DNA of 16,720 bases from an uncultured Collinsella sp. (GTDB lineage: Bacteria; Actinomycetota; Coriobacteriia; Coriobacteriales; Coriobacteriaceae): positions 1 to 16,720 of the forward strand of contig USGN01000006.1 in the NCBI GenBank assembly GCA_900554255.1, in the 5' to 3' direction. The position numbers and the translations under genes were made by a program. Shown here piece by piece: positions 1 through 7,009 of this stretch. The notes under the pieces are model-generated. The model ran no database searches. It was given only the letters and a program-made list of their open reading frames with translations, and was not told the origin of the DNA. The first letter of the stretch is position 1, and each line of letters starts with the position of its first letter.

Positions 1-12
1 CCGCGCTGCGCT

Positions 13-40
13 AAAAACGCGCCACGGGCGCGTTTTCTTT
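13..40 (+). terminator. Intrinsic terminator of an upstream, off-window gene
   Basis: A 10-bp perfect stem (AAAACGCGCC at 14-23 with GGCGCGTTTT at 27-36) closes on the 3-nt loop ACG and is followed by CTTT. The A-run on the 5' side means it could also work leftward. The gene it serves lies outside the window. Confidence 0.65.
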
Positions 41-55
41 ACGCTCCGCGCCCTG

Positions 56-83
56 GCGGGTTCGAATCCCTCCTCCTCCGCCG
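56..83 (+). pseudogene. tRNA-Ser 3'-end fragment (T-arm plus acceptor strand only)
   Basis: Positions 61-67 are a T-loop (TTCGAAT), followed by CCCTC, the acceptor strand CTCCTCC, a G discriminator and CCG. Positions 58-82 are identical over 25 nt to the 3' end of the minus-strand tRNA-Ser(CGA) gene at 148-172, but point the opposite way. The T-stem has one C-T mismatch, the end reads CCG rather than the CCA encoded by both tRNAs here, and a terminator hairpin occupies the place where the anticodon arm should be. I read it as a remnant or attachment-site-like copy, not a working tRNA. A tRNA with its 5' half left of the window cannot be fully excluded. Confidence 0.4.
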
Positions 84-104
84 TATTTGCTTGTTAGGGA
101 CTCA

Positions 105-136
105 AAACAAAAAAGCTCCCATTCCCGGGAGCTTTC
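105..136 (-). terminator. Terminator of tRNA-Ser(CGA)
   Basis: A 9-bp perfect stem (112-120 AAAGCTCCC with 127-135 GGGAGCTTT) has a 6-nt loop. On the minus strand it is followed by TTTTTTGTTT. It starts 11 nt past the tRNA 3' end. Confidence 0.8.
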
Positions 137-146
137 TCAACCAAAA

Positions 147-237
147 TGGCGGAGGAGGAGGGATTCGAACCCTCGTGACCTTATACAGGCCAAACGGTTT
201 TCGAGACCGCCGCATTCAACCACTCTGCCACCCCTCC
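147..237 (-). tRNA. tRNA-Ser (anticodon CGA)
   Basis: Read on the minus strand, the acceptor arm is GGAGGGG (231-237) pairing with CTCCTCC with one G-U pair. It is followed by a D-arm with GTGGTTGAA, an anticodon loop of TCTCGAAA type giving CGA, a long class II variable arm as expected for serine, a T-arm GAGGG-TTCGAAT-CCCTC, and an encoded GCCA end at 147-150. The gene is 91 nt and decodes UCG. It has its own terminator downstream. Confidence 0.95.
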
Positions 238-245
238 GCGTGGGG

Positions 246-276
246 TAAAAACAAAGCAGGCTCGAAGGCCTGCTTT
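246..276 (-). terminator. Terminator of tRNA-Ser(GGA)
   Basis: A 9-bp perfect stem (253-261 AAAGCAGGC with 268-276 GCCTGCTTT) has the loop TCGAAG and is followed on the minus strand by GTTTTTA. It lies between the two tRNA genes. Any transcript of the downstream tRNA-Ser(CGA) must therefore read through it or start in the short gap. Confidence 0.8.
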
Positions 277-285
277 GGAATTAAC

Positions 286-376
286 TGGCGGAGAGTCAGG
301 GATTTGAACCCTGGAGACGCTTTTGACGCCTACACGATTTCCAATCGTGCTCCTTCGGCCACTCGGACAACTCTCC
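286..376 (-). tRNA. tRNA-Ser (anticodon GGA)
   Basis: On the minus strand the acceptor GGAGAGT (370-376) pairs perfectly with ACTCTCC. The anticodon stem-loop reads ACGATTGGAAATCGT, giving GGA, which decodes UCC and UCU. A class II variable arm (GTAGGCGTCAAAAGCGTCTC) precedes the T-arm CAGGG-TTCAAAT-CCCTG, and the CCA end is encoded at 286-288. Total length is 91 nt. Confidence 0.95.
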
Positions 377-392
377 GTTAAATGCGAAAGTC

Positions 393-420
393 AGTATACA
401 CGAGGAATCGCAAAGTGCAA
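393..420 (-). promoter_or_regulatory. Probable promoter of tRNA-Ser(GGA)
   Basis: Minus-strand TATACT (393-398) matches the -10 consensus at 5 of 6. TTGCAC (415-420) lies 16 nt upstream and is a partial -35. Predicted initiation falls about 10 nt before the mature tRNA 5' end. Confidence 0.5.
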
Positions 421-780
421 ACAGAAAAGTTGGCATTTTTTAAAACGCTTGGCCGCGTTTGGCGTTGCAGCGGGGTTTGAGATGCCAAAAAACGGCTTCC
501 GACCAGCGTAGTTGATCAACTCAATTGTTCAAAAGGGGTATTTATAAGCGATTTGGCAATGAATTTAAAAATCTTTGGGTGGTGCTGTGGGCCACTGGTA
601 TGCATTTTGCGACCACAACCATGCGCCCGTTGACCTGCGACTTGGCTCAGCTTGTCCTCACGGCACCGTATCTTGTCCACAGATCCGTCAAGCTTTTGGT
701 CAGCATTTGGTTGGAAGACGCATGAAGTGCCGTGTGAGTATGGACATATGTGGAGGTCATGAGGTTGTAGCTGCATATTC
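421..780. other. Gene-free region with DnaA-box cluster and A+T-rich stretch
   Basis: No convincing gene is present on either strand: the open frames lack ribosome binding sites and resemble no family. On the plus strand, 673-681 is TTGTCCACA, the DnaA box of high-GC Actinobacteria. 652-660 is TTGTCCTCA (8/9), in the same orientation 21 nt upstream. Weaker 7/9 matches lie at 525-533 (plus), 586-594 (minus) and 739-747 (minus). Positions about 536-577 are strikingly A+T-rich, and 511-520 is the perfect palindrome GTTGATCAAC. Transcription diverges from this gap. It could be an origin, a DnaA-controlled or DnaA-titrating site, or partly coincidence. Confidence 0.45.
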
Positions 781-809
781 TTGCAGCCTAGGAGGTTGAA
801 AGATATTAT
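781..809 (+). promoter_or_regulatory. Probable promoter of rpsF-ssb-rpsR-rplI
   Basis: TTGCAG (781-786) and TATTAT (804-809, 5/6 to the -10 consensus) are separated by exactly 17 nt. This predicts a start near 816 and a leader of about 65 nt. An AGGAGG at 790-795 falls in the spacer and probably has no translational role. Confidence 0.5.
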
Positions 810-825
810 TACCAAGTCTTTTCCT

Positions 826-854
826 GCTTCAGGCGCACCTTCACGACCTGAAGC
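826..854 (+). promoter_or_regulatory. Leader hairpin upstream of rpsF
   Basis: A perfect 8-bp stem (GCTTCAGG at 826-833, CCTGAAGC at 847-854) has a 13-nt loop and ends 13 nt before the rpsF ribosome binding site. In many bacteria the S6:S18 complex represses its operon through an rpsF leader structure. I do not see the CCG bulge I associate with that motif, so the link is only positional. Confidence 0.35.
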
Positions 855-880
855 CACATTTGCCCAGAGGAGGTGACAAT

Positions 881-1174
881 ATGAAGGCTTATGAACTGCT
901 GTTCTTTGTTGACCCGTCGCTCGACCCCGAGACTCGTCTCGCTGTTATGAAGCGTATCGATACCACGATCGCTGAGGGCGCTGGCAAGGTCGACTCCGTT
1001 GACGAGTGGGGCAAGCGCAAGCTCGCCTACGAGATCAACGACCTCACCGATGGTGACTACACCCTCATCAACTTCCACGCAGATCCTACCCAGATCGCCG
1101 AGCTTGATCGCGTCCTGCGCATCACCGACGCTGTGGTCCGCCACATGATCGTCCGTCGCGACGACCAGGAGTAA
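881..1174 (+). CDS. rpsF: 30S ribosomal protein bS6
   Basis: This is a 97-residue protein of usual bS6 length. It begins MKAYELLFFVDPSLD and carries the family signature around DEWGKRKLAYEI (about residues 43-54), ending VVRHMIVRRDDQE. bS6 binds the platform of the small subunit as a heterodimer with bS18, whose gene lies two genes downstream. The start at 881 is chosen because AGGAGGTGA lies just upstream (868-876); an in-frame ATG at 860 has no such site. It is the first gene of an operon with ssb, rpsR and rplI. The gap to ssb is 48 nt. Confidence 0.95.
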   Translation: MKAYELLFFVDPSLDPETRLAVMKRIDTTIAEGAGKVDSVDEWGKRKLAYEINDLTDGDYTLINFHADPTQIAELDRVLRITDAVVRHMIVRRDDQE

Positions 1175-1222
1175 GACTGTCGTTTTGGACTGGGCTTGTG
1201 CCCCAAGAGGAAGTAGTGAGTT

Positions 1223-1675
1223 ATGAGCATCAATCGAGTGAACATCACCGGTAACCTCACCCGCGATCCCGAGCTGCGCGCCACTGCTGGCGGAACCCAG
1301 GTTCTGTCCTTTGGCGTTGCCGTGAACGATCGTCGCCGCAACGCGCAGACTGGCGAGTGGGAGGACTATCCCAACTTTGTCGACTGCACCATGTTCGGCA
1401 CCCGCGCCGAGGCCGTGAGCCGTTTCCTGGCAAAGGGAAACAAGGTCGCGATCGAGGGCAAGCTGCGCTACAGCTCTTGGGAGCGCGACGGCCAGCGCCG
1501 GAGCAAGCTTGAGGTCATCGTCGATGAGATCGAGTTTATGAGCTCCCGTGGTGGCCAGGGTGGCTACGATCAGGGCGGTTACGCCCCCGCAGCCCCCGCG
1601 CCCGCAGCACGTCCTGCCGCACCGGTGGCTACGCCGCCTGCGGTCGACGTCTACGATGAGGACATCCCGTTCTAA
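1223..1675 (+). CDS. ssb: Single-stranded DNA-binding protein
   Basis: This 150-residue SSB coats single-stranded DNA during replication, repair and recombination. Residues 1 to about 105 form the OB fold (MSINRVNITGNLTRDPELR, later GEWEDYPNFVDCTMFG and RYSSWERDGQRRS). A Gly-rich then Ala/Pro-rich linker follows, ending in the acidic tip DEDIPF that recruits partner proteins. The linker is short, making this a compact SSB. A GAGGAAG site lies upstream of the ATG. Its place between rpsF and rpsR is the classic arrangement, so it is expected to be co-transcribed with the ribosomal genes and to serve dnaB-driven replication. Confidence 0.95.
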   Translation: MSINRVNITGNLTRDPELRATAGGTQVLSFGVAVNDRRRNAQTGEWEDYPNFVDCTMFGTRAEAVSRFLAKGNKVAIEGKLRYSSWERDGQRRSKLEVIVDEIEFMSSRGGQGGYDQGGYAPAAPAPAARPAAPVATPPAVDVYDEDIPF

Positions 1676-1702
1676 GGGTTGTTCACCTATTTTTGAGTGA
1701 GA

Positions 1703-1728
1703 GGCGGCTTCGGTTCGCCGAAGTTGCC
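1703..1728 (+). promoter_or_regulatory. Stable UUCG-capped hairpin between ssb and rpsR
   Basis: An 11-bp stem (1703-1713 with 1718-1728, two G-U pairs) is capped by TTCG and ends 19 nt before the rpsR start. No T-run follows, so it is not an ordinary terminator. Possible roles are RNA processing, 3'-end stabilisation of upstream mRNA, or protein binding. Confidence 0.5.
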
Positions 1729-1747
1729 AAATGAAAGGTATTTTGAC

Positions 1748-2014
1748 ATGGCTAATGATTTTTCTGCACGTCAGCCGCGTCGTAAGTACTGCCAGTTCTG
1801 CAAGGAGAACACTGAGTTCATCGACTATAAGGACACTCAGCTTCTCCGTAAGTACATGACCGACCGTGGCAAGATCAAGCCCCGTCGCGTCACTGGCGCT
1901 TGCACGCAGCATCAGCATGACATCGCCAACGCCATCAAGCGCGCCCGCGAGATGGCTCTCCTGCCGTACACCGTCCCCGTGGTTTCCTCTCGTGGCAACC
2001 GCGACCGCGGCTAA
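1748..2014 (+). CDS. rpsR: 30S ribosomal protein bS18 (zinc-binding form)
   Basis: This 88-residue protein has the bS18 core ([43 protein letters not shown]). C15, C18, C52 and H55 form the Cys-x2-Cys / Cys-x2-His set of the zinc-binding (C+) form, so a metal site is expected. bS18 pairs with bS6 in the small-subunit platform. The start at 1748 follows AAAGG and gives the normal N-terminus [15 protein letters not shown]; an in-frame ATG at 1697 would add 17 residues encoded within the intergenic hairpin and is rejected. rplI follows after 15 nt. Confidence 0.95.
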   Translation: MANDFSARQPRRKYCQFCKENTEFIDYKDTQLLRKYMTDRGKIKPRRVTGACTQHQHDIANAIKRAREMALLPYTVPVVSSRGNRDRG

Positions 2015-2029
2015 GAAGGGAGACGCATC

Positions 2030-2569
2030 ATGAAGGTTATTCTTCTCGATGAGATCAAGGGCAAGGGCGGCGAGGGTGACGTCGTAGAGGTCGCTCAGGG
2101 TTACGCTGAGAACTTCCTGTTCCCCAAGAAGCTCGCTGTTGCCGCCACCAAGGGCAACCTCAAGCAGCTTGACGAGCGTCGCAACAACATCGCCAAGCGC
2201 GAGGCCGTCCGTCTGGCTACCGCCAACGAGACCAAGGCTGCCTTCGAGGGCAAGACGGTCACCGTTGACGTCAAGGTCGGCGACGAGGGCATCCTCTTTG
2301 GCTCCGTTACCGCCGCTATGATCGCTGATGCCATCAAGGCTCAGCTCGGTATGGACATCGACCGCAAGCGCGTCGAGCTCGGTAAGCCCATCAAGGTTGC
2401 CGGTGCCCACACCGTTGCCATCTCGCTGTACCGCGAGATCAAGGCCGAGGTTGTCGTTCTCGTCGGCGTTACCGCCGAGGAGCTCGCTGCCGAGGCTGAG
2501 GTCGAGGAGGCCGCTGAGGTCGCCGAGGCCGAGACCGCCGAGGTCGAGACTGAGGTTGCTGCCGAGTAG
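2030..2569 (+). CDS. rplI: 50S ribosomal protein bL9 with acidic C-terminal tail
   Basis: The protein is 179 residues; bL9 is normally about 148-150. The N-terminal rRNA-binding domain is clear (MKVILLDEIKGKGGEGDVVEV, GYAENFLFPKKLA). A helix connector and the C-terminal domain (about residues 60-148, VGDEGILFGSVT and KRVELGKPIK) follow. From about 149 the chain is almost only Glu, Ala, Val and Thr in alternating EV/EA/ET units, a highly acidic extension probably disordered or helical. GAAGGGAG precedes the ATG. It is the last gene of the rpsF operon and is followed by a strong terminator. Confidence 0.93.
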   Translation: MKVILLDEIKGKGGEGDVVEVAQGYAENFLFPKKLAVAATKGNLKQLDERRNNIAKREAVRLATANETKAAFEGKTVTVDVKVGDEGILFGSVTAAMIADAIKAQLGMDIDRKRVELGKPIKVAGAHTVAISLYREIKAEVVVLVGVTAEELAAEAEVEEAAEVAEAETAEVETEVAAE

Positions 2570-2603
2570 CATTTGCTGCAACGCAACAATCTTGTTCTAA
2601 GAA

Positions 2604-2640
2604 GGGCGCTCTGGGAAACCAGGGCGCCCTTTTGTTTTTT
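2604..2640 (+). terminator. Intrinsic terminator of the rpsF-ssb-rpsR-rplI operon
   Basis: An 11-bp stem (2604-2614 with 2619-2629, one G-U pair) has a GAAA tetraloop and is followed by TTTTGTTTTTT. It lies 34 nt after rplI and isolates the ribosomal operon from dnaB. Confidence 0.92.
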
Positions 2641-2660
2641 GCGCTGAGTGAGTGTCATAG

Positions 2661-2698
2661 TGAACGTCGCGTCGAAGTCCTGTGTACAGGACCGTTCA
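2661..2698. repeat. Nested inverted repeat upstream of dnaB
   Basis: The core is a perfect dyad, GTCCTGT (2677-2683) and ACAGGAC (2686-2692) with a 2-nt centre. It is flanked by TGAACG (2661-2666) and CGTTCA (2693-2698), also inverted. It lies about 60 nt upstream of the dnaB -10 element, where a regulator could bind. It does not match the LexA or DnaA patterns I know. Confidence 0.5.
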
Positions 2699-2751
2699 TC
2701 CGTTTGGTTCGGTGATGATTGGCCGCGTGCGGCGTGTTTTGGGACCGTGGC

Positions 2752-2760
2752 TGATACTAT
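2752..2760 (+). promoter_or_regulatory. Extended -10 promoter of dnaB
   Basis: TGATACTAT (2752-2760) fits the extended -10 form TGnTAnnAT. I see no good -35, which extended -10 promoters can lack. Initiation is predicted near 2767, giving a leader of about 27 nt. Confidence 0.5.
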
Positions 2761-2793
2761 GGATGCTCGCAAGCGATATGAATGAGGATGCTC

Positions 2794-4185
2794 ATGGCAT
2801 ATGACGATAGGGAGACCGGGCTGACGGTTGAGGACCGCGGCTCAAAGTTGGGTCTTCCCCAAAACCAAGATGCAGAGGCCAATGTACTGGCCGCTATGCT
2901 GCTATCGCCCGAGGTGGTCGAGGAGGCCCAGGTCGAGCTGCAGCCCGATGACTTCTACCGGCCCATTCATAAGACCATCTATACCGCGATGGTCGATATG
3001 TACAACAGCCGCATTCCCATCGACTCCATCTCGCTGATCGATTACCTGCGAAGCATCAACAAGCTCGATGCCGTGGGCGGCGAAGCGTACATTTTGGAGT
3101 TGATGGGTCAGACCCTGTCGCTCGTCAACTGGCAGCACCATGCCGCCATCGTTCGCCGCGATTCGATGCTGCGTGAGCTGATCGGCGCCACCAACGAGAT
3201 CAACGCGCTGGCATATAACGCCCCCACCGACACCAAAGAGGTCGTGGAGCTAGCCGAGAGCAAGCTGCTCAAGGTTACGGCGCGCGAGGTCAAGTCGAGT
3301 TATAAGACACTGACCGAGTTTATGGTCGAGGCCTATAACGAGGCCGAGGAAGTGTGTAAGGCCGGCGGACAGGCCGCGGGCGTGCCCACCGGCTTCCCGT
3401 CGCTCGACCGCATGCTCATGGGCTTCCGCGAGGGTCAGCTCATCATCATCGGCGCCCGTCCTGCTGTAGGTAAGACGTCGTTCGCTCTGAACCTGGCGCT
3501 CAACGCTGCCGCTGCTGGTTATACCGTCGGCTTCTTCTCGCTGGAGATGTCGGGTAAGGAAATTGCCCAGCGTCTGATTTGCGCCTATGCCATGATCTCG
3601 ATCAGTGACTTCCGCATGGGTCGCATTAGCCCCGAGCAGTGGGCCAATATCAACGAGGCCACGCAGACCTTGTCCAAGCTCGATATTCTGATTGACGATA
3701 CGCCCGGCACCACAGTGACCGAGATTCGCGCCAAGAGCCGCCGCATGCTCCATAACAAGGAGAAGGCAATCATCATCCTGGACTACCTGCAGCTGGTGAG
3801 TCCTCCGCCGGGACGCCGCTCCGAGAGCCGTACCGTCGAGGTTTCGGAGATGTCGCGTGGTCTTAAGATCATGGCCAAGGAGCTCAAGATTCCGCTCATC
3901 GCGCTGTCGCAGCTCTCGCGTCAGGTCGAATCCCGTACCGGCAAGCGCCCGCAGCTTTCCGACCTTCGTGAATCGGGCTCCATCGAGCAGGACGCCGATA
4001 TCGTCATGTTCTTGGACCGCTCCGCCGACGAGGCCGAAGCCTCGCGCGACGATCGACCCGACGAGGGCGTTACGCGTATCGTCGTGGCCAAGAACCGTTC
4101 GGGCCCGATCGGCGACGTCGACCTGATGTTCCTGCCGGCATCCACCAAGTTCTATGAGCTTGATGGGGCACATGCCGAGGAGTAG
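2794..4185 (+). CDS. dnaB: Replicative DNA helicase DnaB
   Basis: This 463-residue hexameric helicase unwinds DNA at the replication fork. The N-terminal primase-interacting domain (about 22-125) begins LPQNQDAEANVLAAML. The RecA-like domain has Walker A GARPAVGKT (220-228), the FFSLEMS strand (247-253), Walker B IIILD (326-330), LSQLSRQVESR (371-381) and RESGSIEQDADIVMFLDR (392-409). There is no intein or insertion. Three in-frame ATGs occur (2782, 2788, 2794). I chose 2794 because GAGG at 2784-2787 has 6-nt spacing to it, whereas the first has no ribosome binding site. It has its own promoter and follows the rpsF operon, a common arrangement. Confidence 0.95.
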   Translation: MAYDDRETGLTVEDRGSKLGLPQNQDAEANVLAAMLLSPEVVEEAQVELQPDDFYRPIHKTIYTAMVDMYNSRIPIDSISLIDYLRSINKLDAVGGEAYILELMGQTLSLVNWQHHAAIVRRDSMLRELIGATNEINALAYNAPTDTKEVVELAESKLLKVTAREVKSSYKTLTEFMVEAYNEAEEVCKAGGQAAGVPTGFPSLDRMLMGFREGQLIIIGARPAVGKTSFALNLALNAAAAGYTVGFFSLEMSGKEIAQRLICAYAMISISDFRMGRISPEQWANINEATQTLSKLDILIDDTPGTTVTEIRAKSRRMLHNKEKAIIILDYLQLVSPPPGRRSESRTVEVSEMSRGLKIMAKELKIPLIALSQLSRQVESRTGKRPQLSDLRESGSIEQDADIVMFLDRSADEAEASRDDRPDEGVTRIVVAKNRSGPIGDVDLMFLPASTKFYELDGAHAEE

Positions 4186-4212
4186 GACAGGCGCCCGTTG
4201 CACGGGTATACT
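4184..4212 (+). promoter_or_regulatory. Probable promoter of purA
   Basis: AGGACA (4184-4189, 4/6 to the -35 consensus) and TATACT (4207-4212, 5/6 to the -10) are exactly 17 nt apart. The -35 overlaps the dnaB stop codon. No terminator separates dnaB from purA, so read-through is also possible. Confidence 0.55.
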
Positions 4213-4229
4213 GGGAATGTTTTGTGCTT

Positions 4230-4252
4230 CTACGTGCCGGCGTGGCGCGTAG
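4230..4252 (+). promoter_or_regulatory. Leader hairpin upstream of purA
   Basis: A 9-bp stem (CTACGTGCC at 4230-4238, GGCGCGTAG at 4244-4252, one G-U pair) with a 5-nt loop lies in the predicted purA leader, 16 nt before the ribosome binding site. Its function is unknown. Confidence 0.35.
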
Positions 4253-4269
4253 ACAGTCCATGAATGTAA

Positions 4270-5565
<1,296 letters not shown>

Positions 5566-5587
5566 TCGGGACTATTTGGTTATTGCG

Positions 5588-5629
5588 ATATACCCCTTTG
5601 CAGCCCGGACGGGCGGCCGAGGGGTATAT
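5588..5629. repeat. Imperfect 42-nt dyad between purA and purD
   Basis: The 10-bp perfect outer arms ATATACCCCT (5588-5597) and AGGGGTATAT (5620-5629) enclose a second, G+C-rich hairpin (GCCC 5603-5606, GGGC 5611-5614). The whole folds as a nearly continuous stem of roughly 18-20 pairs with two mismatches. The tail TATATTTGCTTG is a poor T-run. It may be a weak purA terminator, an operator, or part of a purD leader. Confidence 0.5.
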
Positions 5630-5683
5630 TTGCTTGCAAAGGGCTCGCGCGGAGCGGGCCGTTCATCCATAGAGGAGGCACCC

Positions 5684-6988
5684 TTGAAGGCGGACACTCA
5701 AACCATCGACATCCTGTTGTTGGGCAGCGGCGGCCGCGAGCATGCTCTGGCAGCTAAGCTCGCTGCATCACCGCGCGCCGGCAAGCTCTACATTGCGCCG
5801 GGTAACGGCGGCACCGCGAGCTGCGGCGAGAACGTGGTTCTCGACGATTGCGATCCTGCGGCCGTGGCGGCGTTTGCCCAGAGCCACGGATGCGGACTCG
5901 TGGTGATTGGCCCCGAGGCTCCGCTCGTGGCGGGCGTAGCCGATGCCGTGCGCGCGGCGGGTATTCCCTGCTTTGGCCCGGGTGCCGAGGGCGCCCAGAT
6001 GGAGGGTTCCAAGCTATTCTCCAAGCAGCTCATGGAGCGTGCCGGCATTCCGACGGCCGCCTACGGCTCATTTACTGACGAGGCTTCGGCTCTCGCCTAT
6101 GTGCGCGAGCAGGGTGCCCCGCTGGTCGTGAAGGCTGACGGCCTGGCCGCAGGCAAGGGCGTTATCGTGGCGACTGAGCTTGCGCAGGCCGAGGAGGCCG
6201 TGCGCGAGTGCTTTGGCGGCACCTTTGGCGATGCCGGCAACACCGTTGTCATTGAGGAAATGCTGACCGGCCCCGAGTGCTCGCTGCTGGCCTTTACCGA
6301 CGGCAAGACCGTGCGCCCCATGACCACCTCGCAGGATCACAAGCGTGCACTCGAGGGCGACAAGGGCCCCAACACCGGTGGCATGGGCGTCTACAGCCCG
6401 GTGCCCATCGTGACCGACGAGGAGCACGCCACCATGGTGAAGGTCATGGAGCAGACCGTGGCCGAGCTCGCCGCCGAGGGCATCGACTACCGCGGCTGCC
6501 TGTACGGCGGCTTTATGCTTACCCCCGCCGGCCCCAAGGTGCTGGAGTTCAACGCCCGCTTTGGCGACCCTGAGACGCAGGTCGTGCTGCCGCGCCTCAA
6601 GAACGACCTGGTCGAGGTTATGCTCGCCTGCGCCAACTGCGAGCTTGATCAGATTGAGCTCGATTGGCGCGACGAGTGGGCCGTGGCTGTTGTCCTGACG
6701 AGCGCGGGCTACCCCGGCAGCTACGAGAAGGGCAAAGTCATCACCGGTATCGCCGACGCCGAGGCCATGGAGAACGTGACCGTGTATCATGCCGGCACCG
6801 CCGTGGTGGATGGCCAGCTTGTGACCAACGGCGGCCGTGTGCTTGCCGTGACCGCGCTGGGCGACACGTTCGAGAACGCCCGCAACCTTGCCTACGAGGC
6901 CTGCGAGAAGATTGATTTTGAGGGCAAGACTCTGCGTCATGACATCGGTCTGCGCGCGCTGCGTGGCCGTGACGCCTGGGATGCCTAA
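5684..6988 (+). CDS. purD: Phosphoribosylamine-glycine ligase (GAR synthetase)
   Basis: This 434-residue ATP-grasp enzyme makes glycinamide ribonucleotide from phosphoribosylamine, glycine and ATP, the second step of de novo purine synthesis. The N-terminal block [14 protein letters not shown] (14-27) precedes [12 protein letters not shown] (73-84), the ATP-binding [13 protein letters not shown] (148-160), [20 protein letters not shown] (216-235) and the metal-binding FNARFGDPE (289-297). The start is a TTG at 5684: AGAGGAGG (5671-5678) has ideal spacing, and the protein then begins right before the conserved N-terminus. The frame stays open upstream to an ATG inside purA, but that would add 56 residues translated from the intergenic dyad. 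Confidence 0.93.
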   Translation: MKADTQTIDILLLGSGGREHALAAKLAASPRAGKLYIAPGNGGTASCGENVVLDDCDPAAVAAFAQSHGCGLVVIGPEAPLVAGVADAVRAAGIPCFGPGAEGAQMEGSKLFSKQLMERAGIPTAAYGSFTDEASALAYVREQGAPLVVKADGLAAGKGVIVATELAQAEEAVRECFGGTFGDAGNTVVIEEMLTGPECSLLAFTDGKTVRPMTTSQDHKRALEGDKGPNTGGMGVYSPVPIVTDEEHATMVKVMEQTVAELAAEGIDYRGCLYGGFMLTPAGPKVLEFNARFGDPETQVVLPRLKNDLVEVMLACANCELDQIELDWRDEWAVAVVLTSAGYPGSYEKGKVITGIADAEAMENVTVYHAGTAVVDGQLVTNGGRVLAVTALGDTFENARNLAYEACEKIDFEGKTLRHDIGLRALRGRDAWDA

Positions 6989-7009
6989 AGTCCGAGAGGG
7001 ATGAGACGG

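Noticed and set aside
1..83. A complete tRNA on the plus strand ending at 83
   Set aside because: A 10-bp terminator hairpin occupies the expected anticodon region, the best 7-nt loop there would have T at position 37, and the end is CCG instead of CCA. The 5' half is outside the window, so this is not absolute.
516..857. 113-codon open frame on the minus strand and short plus-strand frames in the gap before rpsF
   Set aside because: No ribosome binding site, no recognisable family, and composition unlike the real genes; they overlap the promoter and leader of rpsF.
796..876. Possible leader-peptide frame starting TTG at 796 after AGGAGG and ending TGA inside the rpsF ribosome binding site
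   Set aside because: There is no spacing between AGGAGG and TTG, and the AGGAGG lies in the spacer of a good promoter, so it would not be in the mRNA.
809..2581. 590-codon open frame antisense to rpsF-ssb-rpsR-rplI, and a 1248-codon one antisense to carB (12088-15834)
   Set aside because: These are by-products of strong G/C third-position bias in the real genes. Their Leu/Val/Asp/Gly/His-rich or Ala/Arg-rich products match nothing and lack start signals.
2677..2692. LexA (SOS) box upstream of dnaB
   Set aside because: CTGT and ACAG are only 2 nt apart, and GAAC/GTTC flanks are too far apart; neither fits known LexA spacing.
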